NCBI RefSeq assembly: GCF_902148855.1
Contig: NC_043978.1
Coordinates: 32,300,686 to 32,364,685 of the forward strand
Reading direction: 5' to 3'
Origin: Sphaeramia orbicularis
Taxonomy: Eukaryota > Chordata > Actinopteri > Kurtiformes > Apogonidae
Length of the DNA stretch: 64,000 nt
Part shown: piece by piece, positions 35,780-64,000 of the stretch
How positions within the stretch are numbered: position 1 is the stretch's first letter
Layout of the letters: every line of letters starts with the position of its first letter
Program-made: the position numbers and the translations under genes
Notes under the pieces: model-generated
What the model was told of the DNA's origin: nothing
Seen by the model: the letters and a program-made list of their open reading frames with translations, nothing else
Database searches by the model: none

Positions 35780-38700
35780 ATGGACGATTTCAGCTCGATC
35801 AGCCTGCTGTCCCTTGCGATGCTGGTGGGATGTTATGTGGCCGGAACAATACCTCTAGCAGTCAACTTTTCAGAGGTAAGTTTGTGTCACCCTAAGCTTT
35901 TACACTATGCTATTTAAGAGTGTACTGTGTCAGTAGCCACAGTTTTACACAGAGGGTAAAAGTTCATCCTTATCATTAAATCTATGACACTTAAATCAGA
36001 CAGTCTGATTCAATCCAAACTACTACAAACAGTTTTATCAGATTTATTCTAGTCGTTAGTATATATATATATATTTTAGATTTATAGCTGTTTTTAAAGA
36101 TATCTTCATTAACACTGTTACTTATATTTGTACCATGCTACTTTGAAGTAGTCAACTTTATTATTTCAGATATCCACATACAATTGCAATCAACGTCAGA
36201 TATCTATTATTTAGATCAGCCTATTAAAATAATCTCCATATTTTAGAAATAAAACTTGCTCATTACCCTGGAGACCAGCTTTACCATTATGCCTGGGACT
36301 GGGAGAATCATGCTGTTTACTTTAATGCTTTCCACATTGATTAATTTGACTTGGGTGTAAAGCATAGGACTAAAAGTATTGTAATTGCAGGTATGACACA
36401 TGCTTTATGGAAATTACATGATGGTATCTAGACTTTTTTTTGCATATGCAATATGTGTCTAATATTAATTGAGTTGTTGGTAAATTAAAGAAAGGACAGA
36501 CTTGTCAGTGAATATCTGTAACTGAACATCCAGTACACCTTAATGGCAAAAGTTGCATAATTTCTTTCAGGAAGAATGACTTTGGATATCTGAATTGTTC
36601 CTTCTGACAAGGAAGAATTGAATTACATATTTCTACACGGTCTAGCTATTAAATGTTAAAATGGCTTCCGTTAGAGGTCTGTGTGTCTGAACATCTTGTG
36701 TTTATGTGGCATTTCAATAATTTCCCTCCGGGGTTAATAAAGTATTCTGATTCTGATGAAACACTGAATCAAACTGTGTTGTAACATTCTTGGTCTTTTT
36801 GTTCCATAGGAGAAACTAAAGCTGATCACAGTGCTGGGAGCAGGGCTGCTGTGTGGGACTGCACTTGCTGTTATCATTCCAGAGGGGGTACACGCACTTT
36901 ACGAAGAAATCCTAGAAGGTAGAGTTTATGTAAATGTCGATTAAGGTTAGGGAAATGGTATTTGTAGACTGTCACTGTTTGAGCCTTTTTTAAATAGAAC
37001 AAAGTTCAACAGGTAGCTGTAAACTACAAATAGTTATTCTGTTGCATAATAAACTTTGTCAAACACAAATATTAGGTTAAAGGTGGTTTCAGACTTAATG
37101 GGGCTGAGTACTGAGGTTAATGTTGCATCTCATGAGAGCCTCTTCGGTTTTATTTATTTGTAACTTCTGTGGTGTTTTAATCTCTTTTTATTGACATATT
37201 AGATGATTTTTCTTCAACGCTCTTGCCCCCATATTTTATTTTTTTATGTGTGTCTGCAGGTGGACACCACAGTCATGGTCAGGTCGGAGTTGTGGAGGTG
37301 TCTGAGGCAAAGGGTGAAGCAGAATCAGCTCTTGGTGTGAGTGGAAAACATGAGCACAGTCACGAACAGCTTCATGCCTGCATCGGAGTCTCTCTGGTCC
37401 TGGGCTTCGTCTTTATGCTGCTAGTCGACCAGATCGGCAGTTCTCATGTGCACAACACCGATGGTAAATATTATAAGGCAAACAAAAATAAAGTAAATCA
37501 TTCAAGTGACACCATCTAATCTCATTTGAAAAAAAAGGGTTTACTTAGACCAGGGCTCAGCAACCTGGGTCCTGGAAAGCCACTATCCTGCATGTTTTAG
37601 ATGTATCCCTCTTCCAACACACCTGACTCAAATGATAAGCCTGTCGTCAAGCTCTGCAGAAGCCTGATAACGACTGTCAGGTGTGTTGGAAGAAACATCT
37701 AAAACAGGATAGTGGCTCTCCAGGACCAGGGTTGCTGACCCCTGACTTAGACATTAGACTGAAACATACCCTGGTGGCTTGACTGCCAACATGTTTCCAC
37801 AGCCAAACCCATATACTTTTAGATTTAAAAGAAAAAAAAAAAATTAGGCAGCCAATGCTTTGCGAACTGTCTTCAAAGCCTGCGAGCCTGTGTTGAGCCT
37901 TATCCAAAGGTCAGTGTTTGTTGGGAGATGCTGTTGTGTTGTTGACACTGCATTCTTTTGCTTTGTCCTGGCTTTAGATCCGGAGTCTGGAAGGGTCACC
38001 TCCTCAAAAATCACTACCACACTGGGCCTTGTAGTCCATGCTGCAGGTAGGTTTGGCACTTAGTTACAGTTTTTTATGATGGTACTGCATACGATTTCTA
38101 CTCTTACAGTGTAGATGACAATAGTTGGCACTAGATGGGATCAGCCACATGGATTCCTGGATGTGAATGGGTGTTACCTGTGTTTAACTATAAATCATGC
38201 TTGAATCAAAAGGGAAACATGACACATGAGACTTCTGTTTTACTTTACGGCATTTATCTGAAACATCTTCAGGCTACACATTGGCAGCAAAGTAGTTTGA
38301 CAAAGTATTAAACAAGCAATTCAACCCAGTCTACTGACCTGTATGTGCATGTTCCACGGGCATTTAGCTGATGCATGACCTAGTTGAACGCCCAGAGCGA
38401 CACAGTTGCCTGATAGTGGCTCAAGTAAAGGCACCTACCAACTTTGTGACTTCAGCACTCTTTTATGTGTATTGGCAGTAACACTGTGAAACAGCTATGT
38501 TATAAACTTGGATACGACACATAGGTAGATAAAGTAGTGATGAAATCTACTAAATCTCGGGCTCCAAGACAAGTACAGACACAAGAATCAAATGTCATTG
38601 GAAAATTCAAAGTACAAGGGAATGGGAAGAGTGTGGAGCCGGTTGTGAAAAAAGTTAAGGTAAAGTCAGGGGAAAAAAATTGACCTTGAATCACAATTTC

Positions 38701-40314
38701 ACAAAGAAAGCTTGAGTTTAGTTGTTTTAGCGGCATTAATCAGTGTGTCATTTCACATTTTTTTGTTTTTCCCCTGTTGGTTGTTAAGTAGACATAGGCT
38801 GTAGCAGCCTCATACTGGAATAAATGATCAAACTGAACTTTTGACACTGCCAGAATTTTGTCTCAGACAGACTTTGGTTACATGACCAGGACAATGGCAT
38901 TGAATCTTTTTATCTGTGCAATGTCCAAACATGACTAAAAGTATCACTACTCATCTCATCTTTCTCATCTTTTGTCTGGGACAGCCCAAAGTCACATAGT
39001 TTTTACCAGGGTAAAATATCCTTCAAGCTGATCAAATATAGCACGAAGACTAGAAAATTATTTTTATGAGATGAATAACATTTTTTTTTTAACTTGCCTT
39101 ATGTGATGCTTTTTGGAAACCCATAATTAATTTTTAGAGCATCTGTTGTCTTTTTCACTGTTAAAATTTGACACTTCAAGTTAATTCTGATTGATTATTG
39201 TCAGTATTTTATGATCTGTTTCTTTTTCTGTTATTAGCTGATGGAGTGGCACTGGGAGCTGCTGCCTCCACCTCTCAAACCAGCGTTCAACTCATTGTGT
39301 TTGTTGCTATCATGCTTCATAAGGTAATAAATAAATCATTTTTTTGTATCAGCGTTTTTGTAGTATACTGTACAATCACTGGCTATAACTAAGTATCAAC
39401 ATGCATATAAGTATGTTGGACATTTGAGGTTAAACCTCCTGCCTCGTCTTCCTCAGGCTCCAGCAGCATTTGGCCTGGTATCGTTTCTCATGCATGCTGG
39501 TCTTGAAAGGAACCGCATTCGCAAACATCTCCTGGTCTTTGCCTTGGCCGCACCTGTCCTTGCCATGCTCACCTTTGTAGGCCTCAGCCAGGTAAATCCT
39601 CCTGTTTTAAGCTACATATTCATACATTACATTAGCTATTAATGAAAAATCACAGTTATTTTGTAAACTTTTTAATGAGCAGCTAACACTCCCTCTGTTG
39701 AACACACAAGAAAATTGCAGTATTTTTGATACCTGTGTTTTGGATGTATATAGTTTCTTTTTTTCATATTTTACTTCTCTTCTTATTTTTTTTTTTTTTA
39801 CAATTTGTATTTATCACTTACTTGAGACAACAACTCTAGGCAAATAATTCCTTGTATATGTTTATGTACTTGGCAAATAAAGCTGAAATGTCTTTAATAC
39901 TTATTTGGTTTTGGTTATTTTTAAGTTTCTTTAAGTGTATTCAGTTCTGAGCAGTATAAAAATTCTGAAAGTCTTAAACTGTAAGAACACATTCACACAC
40001 TATTTACAGAAATATAAAACAAAAATCAGGTCTTTATCCAACACACAAAGATCTGACCTATATTTTTTTTTTCTTGTATTCAGAGCAGCAAAGAGGCCCT
40101 CTCAGATGTGAATGCCACCGGAGTCGCCATGCTCTTCTCAGCCGGCACTTTCCTCTACGTGGCCACCGTCCACGTCCTTCCTGAGGTAGGGGGCGCCGGC
40201 CACAGCCACTCACCTACAGGGAACGGAGGGAAGGGACTGAGCAAGGTGGAGGTTGGAGCTCTGGTGCTGGGCTGCCTCATTCCTCTGGTGCTGTCTGTCG
40301 GTCATCACCACTAG
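35780..40314 (+). CDS. slc39a9: slc39a9, zinc transporter ZIP9
   Basis: Exons: 35780-35875, 36810-36918, 37260-37463, 37978-38046, 39238-39323, 39457-39591, 40084-40314. They join in frame to 309 residues (human 307). ZIP9 moves zinc toward the cytosol from the Golgi/TGN and plasma membrane, and is also reported as a membrane androgen receptor coupled to G proteins. The start [20 protein letters not shown] is nearly identical to human. Visible parts: first membrane helix (about 5-27); a His-rich cytosolic loop in exon 3 ([14 protein letters not shown]); the ZIP metal-site helices with H157/D161 (LVVHAAADGVALG) and H187 (IMLHKAPAA); and the short His-rich C-terminus ending SVGHHH. The His-rich loop is the least conserved part, as is usual for the family. 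No broken site was seen. Confidence 0.97.
36640..36760 (+). repeat. LINE-like 3' tail in slc39a9 intron 1
   Basis: The sequence ends ATTTCCCTCCGGGGTTAATA followed by a short ATTCTG-type repeat. This is the 3' tail of a common fish non-LTR retroposon. A sister tail at 51205-51240 runs into a (TATC)n tract. The family is not certain (L2-like is my guess). Confidence 0.45.
37551..37744. mobile_element. Short hAT-type MITE, almost fully palindromic, in slc39a9 intron 3
   Basis: The 194-bp element has an exact 8-bp target duplication ACTTAGAC at 37543-37550 and 37745-37752. The left end is CAGGGCTCAGCAACCTGGGT and the right end is its imperfect reverse complement. The inverted repeats run about 60 bp inward (including ATGTTTTAGATGT against ACATCTAAAAC). 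The 8-bp duplication and CAG..CTG ends assign it to hAT. It is non-coding. Confidence 0.9.
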
Positions 40315-41890
40315 ACCCGCAGCTCGGGACCAGGTCAAATATCATGGAGGAATAAGACAGGTGTACAGGGGAAAACGGCCCAAATAGACTTGAAACGTGG
40401 ATCCAAATGTCTTATTGCTCGCATGCTGATGGACCTCATGGACCAGACTGATGCGAGGAAATGTCTCCTCGATTCCGAATGAAAGTTGTTGCGGTGACAA
40501 CCAAGACCCACAGGAGGTTCTTTCTGCTGATCCAGACTACTGTATGTGTCCATTTATGCCACATGAAACGTTGATATTTTTGTTAAGAGCAGCCAGAGGT
40601 GGACCCTTTAGCTATGTTTAGTTAGATCAGTGTGGCATCATTGTGCTTGTCCAAAGTCAAAGAACCAACCCTGATTTGAGAACAGCAATGTTTTACTAGA
40701 TGACAGTTGCACAGTGAGATTTAGAGTATCTTGATTAAGCCGAGTAAAACCTTTTTTTTTTTTTTTATAATTGTACAGTGAGTGTAAATCTCTTAACAAC
40801 AATCCCAAATGATTTTCAAGTGCCATATTAGCAGATGAAACCAGATCTTGAAAAGACGGTTCCATAAGTATATCACAGCTTGTAGAAGACGATCTCTCCT
40901 TATTTTTTATTTTCAGACAAGGTTTTGTTCATTGCTATAGTCACAAAAAAATAACATAACTAACTCAGTGCACCCACCAATTTTGCTTTGACGTTTGCAT
41001 TTTTTCCTCAAAAGGACATCCTACGCTGTGATTTAAGTCTTGTTATGGACTGTAGAGAAGTCAAGCTGCTTCTCCTGATTGTAAGGTTATGATGGATAAA
41101 ACTACAAGCCTGAGCCCTGTGTCAGAAGAAGACACATCCAGCATCAACAACATGAAGTTTTTGGGTGTACAGAGTTCTGTTCCGAGCGAATAAGTCTAAG
41201 TATCCCAGGAAAGATCTGTACAGAATTGTCTTATAGAGGCCTATTTAGAGGTGGAGGGTTATTACAGCTCTTTCTTTGTGAATTACTTCCCTTATGAAGG
41301 GCATTAAGGAGTAAAATGAATTTGAGGGACCATGGGTTCAGGAGAAAATGATGTATTATGCCATTACAGATCGCCTCATTTATTCATTTACTAATCAAAT
41401 CTGAGCAATAATGATGAAAAAAAGATTTTGGGGCAAAGCTTCTTATCTTTCAGGAGCCTGAAATGGATGTGAACAGTTAATCTTCATCTTGAATCTTGGA
41501 TCTTAACGTGTGGTTCACATATGAGGGTCTGTCAGAGTCCAGAGTGCAGCCCCAGTATCAGTAAAATCGTAGCCAGTTGATGCATAAACATTTGGGCAGG
41601 CTGCTCCCTCTTTTATCAGGACACGTGGATATTTGTGAGTGTTACTGTATCACTGGGCCTGAGCTCATGTGTTTGTATATGTCTGTAAGTATGTATGTAT
41701 ACTGTACAGAGTAACTCCTTCCTTCCACAGTCAACACGATCTCTTGTGTGAGATGCACTGCTTACTCACAAGTACATTTTTTTTTCTAATTTTTTAATTT
41801 GTTTTGGGGACATGGATGGACTGTTTTTGCAGTACTGACACAAGAGGCTACAGACTGCTTGAGGAGTCTCTGTTTTGTGTATAAATTAAA
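40315..41890 (+). other. slc39a9: Likely long 3' UTR of slc39a9
   Basis: About 1.6 kb of mostly unique sequence follows the stop. ATTAAA at 41885-41890, inside TATAAATTAAAAC, is the best poly(A) signal candidate. No AATAAA occurs earlier at a sensible distance. Nothing else was recognised. Confidence 0.45.
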
Positions 41891-43164
41891 ACAAAAAAGT
41901 TTTACATGTGATTTCTCACTTAATTCCAGATTTTACTCATGATATTTTAGGCTTTTCTGTGCAAAGGCAAACACGGTGGGATGAAAAAGGGTGGAACACA
42001 TGCAGCTGCATGTTTTAGATTTTAAGGAGAAGCTGTTTGTAGTGGATCTGCAAAAAGGGAAAACCTCCTTCACAGTGTTGCTTCACACCTTTGACATTGA
42101 GGACAGCCCCATTATGTGTAATTACATCTCTCTGTGTGAACACTTGCATCAGAACCCTGCTATAAACAGTGGTATAAGCATTTTGTTTACGCTGATGCAA
42201 ACAGTTAAATCTTTTATTATTAGTCTTACAAATCGTTCACAGCTCACTTTTTATGAGAAATCGCAGCAGATGTATTTATATTAAACAAATGACAATATGA
42301 ATGATAGATAGGCAGATTGTCTGAACTTTAACAGTTCATCTCTATCTCATTGGAGAAATCATACCATTTGGTAGTTTTCAATAACTAAAAAATAATAGAT
42401 ATAACAACTAATACAACCTATTTATTAAGTAATTTAGCTGCAACTAAAATTTGATTATTACTTTGTCAGCAGTTTAGGATTAGCAGGTTTGCTTTTAAAG
42501 TTTCTTAAAATAGTACCAAAAAGTCATAATTTTCAAGACAATTATCAGAATAGTTGCAGATAAATTCCTTTCTATCATCTCCGATCTTTCGTTTACAGTT
42601 GAGCAGAGTTGAAGTGTGTTCGTCTAAAACTAAAAGTTTGGCTAATCAAACAAATCTGTGTTTATGAAGAATGTCAGTTTAATAATTTCTGTTCATGAAC
42701 TTAAATGGAATCCTGCACTGATAGCATCTTGGGTTATATGTAACTAAAAATAGAAAAAGTGAAGTATATAAACCCTTAGAAGTGCTAGATAATTTCTCTC
42801 CGACAGAGAGAAAACAGCACATACTGGGGCTGGATTTGAAGGTTAATTTTCAATTTTCGAGTTTTAACAGCAGGTTAATATTTGTAATGGTTTCAGTGGG
42901 GTCACTCTTTATTTATTCTGTCATTCCAGAATGAGTCTGCCTTATTTCCATACTTCAGATTGTGAAACTCAGTGGTAAAACAATGTGTTTTATGATGATT
43001 GAATTAAAGTTTTTTAGCTGGTGCAAAAGTATGTGACAATGTTTTCCCTCAAAATTGAACAAGTAGAGTTTAATTAAATTATTTTTTACTACCTTTATGG
43101 TGGTGTTTGTGAAACCTGTAAAACTGCATAAAAACAACCAAATTTTCATTCTCATATTAACAGT

Positions 43165-43611
43165 CTATTCAGGGGCCACATGCAGCCCAATTTGATTTCA
43201 AGTGGACTAATAGTATTAAAATAACAGCACAAAAACCTATGAATAATGACAAATCCAAATTTTCCCTCAATGTTTTATTGCAAAAAAGTAAAATTATATT
43301 ATGACAATGTCTACATAGACGGACTTTCCTTTTACAAAGAATGAATAACCTGAATAACCATGAACAACCTGAAATTTGTTAGAAAAATAAGTGTAGTTTT
43401 ACCAATATTCTGCCTGTTACTAAATGTTTTGTGTCTTTGTAGATCCACTGTGATCTGTGAGTTGTGTAAAGCGAGACATAATATTAAGAAATTTCAGGTT
43501 GTTCAGATTCACATTTTTTTAATTGTTATTATTTCTAAGTTTTTGTATAGTTATTTTTTAAGTAAAATTGGATTGTATGTAGTCCCTGAACTAAAATGTG
43601 TTTGACACATC
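43165..43611. mobile_element. Partial hAT element ('CAGGGGTGTCAAAC' family)
   Basis: Internal sequence (AGGGGCCACATGCAGCCCAA, 'ctgcctgttactaaatgttttgtg', GTTTGACACAT end) matches the copies at 49586, 53981 and 61154, but the left terminus has been lost. Confidence 0.65.
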
Positions 43612-43673
43612 TAGGTAACACCTTCAAACTAGAAAAGCTCTCGGAGAGTGCAGACCTACACCAAGGCAGATCA

Positions 43674-43694
43674 CCCCCCCCCCCCCCCCCCCCC
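43674..43694. repeat. 21-base poly-C tract within a dispersed repeat
   Basis: A pure C run sits inside a diverged fish repeat (about 43625-43870, with the stretch 'CTGTCCATAACTTTTTGAGA'). The repeat class is not certain. Confidence 0.8.
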
Positions 43695-44869
43695 AAATCA
43701 CCACCAAAATTTAATCATTTGTTCCTTGTGCCAGTATCATCATTTCCTGAAATTTTCATCCAAATCTGTCCATAACTTTTTGAGATATCTTGCTAACAAA
43801 CAAACACACAAAGCAAAGTGATCACAATACCTCCTGATATTGATATAATGATCCTGTAGGTTTGTAAATAGAATACGTTTTCACAGTAACTTTTTTCAAC
43901 TATTGTGCAAAACTCTGGACATGCTGTCATTTACACACATATCCATTTCTAAGTCTTAATACATATCAAATATTCCAAGCATCTGTAATGTAATAACTCA
44001 AATTTAGTTAGTTTTTCCAAAAAGAGAACCTGAAGCAAATAAATGTCATGCAGTGTTTAATATGTGTAATTTTGTTGGTCACATTTATGCAGGAAAAACA
44101 GAAAATGCCACAAATGTTCAAGCCTTTCTGTAGATTATAGTTCATGTGCAGATGTCATCTGTTCCTGTGTGTTAAGTTGAATATTTAAAGGGTTATATAA
44201 TCATGTTTCACAACTTCTGGGACATTACTGTAACATGACAGGTCTTTCTGACAGGAACATATACATGTAAATTGACTGAGTTTGCGTTTCTCTGTGCAGA
44301 GGTTGAGCTGTCAATATCTTTATAATCTGTTGTCCATCCACTCCGACACATGTCCTGTAAATTAATCTGATACTCTGAGCTGCACGGTATCCACTCTCAG
44401 TCTCATTATCTGTGCTCTTTACTGGAGAGTCGGGCAGCTCTGCCTCTGCTACAGATGTTCTCCTAATTCTCTGGATGGATGCAGAGACTGAAGGGCTCAT
44501 ACCTGCCAAGAGGACAGTAATCTGAATAACAGCTTTTACTGGCTGGAATTTATTGACCCGGCTTCAGATTTAGCAACTCATTCCTAAAGCTCCTCTCTCC
44601 TCCCCCATCAGCCTCCTCTTCCTGCCTCCCTTCCTCTTTTTTTTCTGCCATAATTGTTTTCATCTCCGCTCTGCTATGCATCGTATCGACAGCTGCATCA
44701 TTCCACCCTGCTGAGTTATTGGGAAGCACCTCTCCTCTGTCTGTGTGTGTCATTGGGTTTTATTTGACTAATTGTTATTGGCTGACCGTATTCTGCTTTA
44801 TGTTTATTTGTTTGTTTTTTTTTTTATTCCATTGATTGCACTCTGCTGCTCCACCTCTTCCCAGGCTAA

Positions 44870-63413
<18,544 letters not shown>

Positions 63414-63895
63414 GTGAGTGGTGAAATATGGTGTTTCCATACGTCCAGGACACTCTGGGACAGCAGCAGAAAATGTTGCATAAAATGTTTTTTCCCCGAA
63501 TGTACGAGATTACATGAGTTAATCTAAGGTTTAGTTCGTGTTTTTGTTTGGAGCATGGTGTGATGTTGGTTCCCACGCAGGATTAATGTGAATATATCCC
63601 AGATAAATACATACATAAATATGTGTTTAACTCTAAATGCTCTTTTTCTAAGTGCATAATCTGATCTGATGCTTCTCACCACAGTGTGACTGCCCTCCTC
63701 TGGAGAAAACATATATGTACAGCCACACTGTGTTAGTAGCGTTCTAATTGGTTAACTGCAGTACTATAGTATTATTATGGCCTTAAAATATCAGTTTTGA
63801 GCTAGTTCAGATTAGATACTATCAAAATTATATACTATGTTATATTATGCTTATGGTAGGTGTTAATGGTATTTCTCCATACAGACTGATTTTAA

Positions 63896-64000
63896 CCCTT
63901 TCATGGATAGTGGTCACTCCAGTGGACAGCTATTCTACAGCTGTTCTCTTGTATATTCATGGATTTTGTTGTTCTTTTCTTTTTTTTTTTTTTTTTTTTT
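63896..64000 (+). mobile_element. TTAA MITE, family 2, copy C (cut by window end)
   Basis: TTAA at 63892-63895, then CCCTTTCATGGATAGTGGTC, matching the left end of copy A in the same orientation. The visible part ends in a T run (from about 63979). Confidence 0.85.

Larger units (their letters stand above)
41891..44860. other. slc39a9-plekhd1 intergenic region
   Basis: Contains a partial hAT copy (43165-43611) and a dispersed fish repeat with a poly-C run (about 43625-43870). The 44225-44770 stretch is GC-richer and is likely the plekhd1 upstream region, with ATTGG (reverse CCAAT) at 44776-44780. A 94-codon minus-strand frame (44509-44225) in it matches no family I know. Confidence 0.45.

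Noticed and set aside
37223-37519. 98-codon frame starting upstream of slc39a9 exon 3
   Set aside because: The Met at 37223 is intronic; the real coding part starts at the acceptor at 37260 and ends at 37463.
43674-43694. Poly-C run as a possible special structure
   Set aside because: It sits inside a common dispersed repeat and is most simply a simple-sequence expansion there.

Overview
This is a stretch of a vertebrate nuclear chromosome, almost certainly from a teleost fish. The evidence is five multi-exon vertebrate genes with GT-AG introns of roughly 90 bp to 4.8 kb, an AT-rich background, and a dense load of repeat types common in fish (hAT, TTAA-flanked piggyBac-like, Harbinger-like, Tc1/mariner, L1). 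The species cannot be read from the window. No bacterial operon, CRISPR array or phage is present, and I saw no retrovirus, LTR element or Polinton.

Layout, left to right: 1-1305, a probable first coding exon and first intron of an rdh11/12-like retinol dehydrogenase on the minus strand; 2166-5029, vti1b (plus), six exons with three single-base frame disruptions; 5030-8620, repeat-rich intergenic DNA with a diverged direct duplication; 9174-17354, arg2 (minus), eight exons, complete; 17355-20843, the shared upstream region of arg2 and rbm25, which are head to head; 20844-34171, rbm25 (plus), 17 coding exons, complete; 35780-40314, slc39a9 (plus), seven exons, complete; 44885-63413, the first eleven coding exons of plekhd1 (plus), which runs off the right edge.

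The genes are unrelated in function: a Qb-SNARE of late endosomes, a mitochondrial arginase, a spliceosome-associated splicing regulator, a Golgi/plasma-membrane zinc transporter, and a PH/coiled-coil protein. They share a neighbourhood, not a pathway. As I remember the human map, the order joins pieces that lie several megabases apart on chromosome 14q24 (ARG2-VTI1B-RDH11, SLC39A9-PLEKHD1, RBM25). Exon boundaries were placed by reading translations against remembered human proteins and checking GT/AG sites and phase. All exons of arg2, rbm25, slc39a9 and plekhd1 join in frame, which makes the breaks in vti1b stand out.

The most notable non-genic structure is in plekhd1 introns. There are two inverted copies of a TTAA-flanked MITE, one carrying a second TTAA MITE inside it, and a third copy runs off the window's end. 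There is also an L1 fragment interrupted by a short retroposon and by an hAT element, each with an exact target-site duplication, so the order of insertion can be read.
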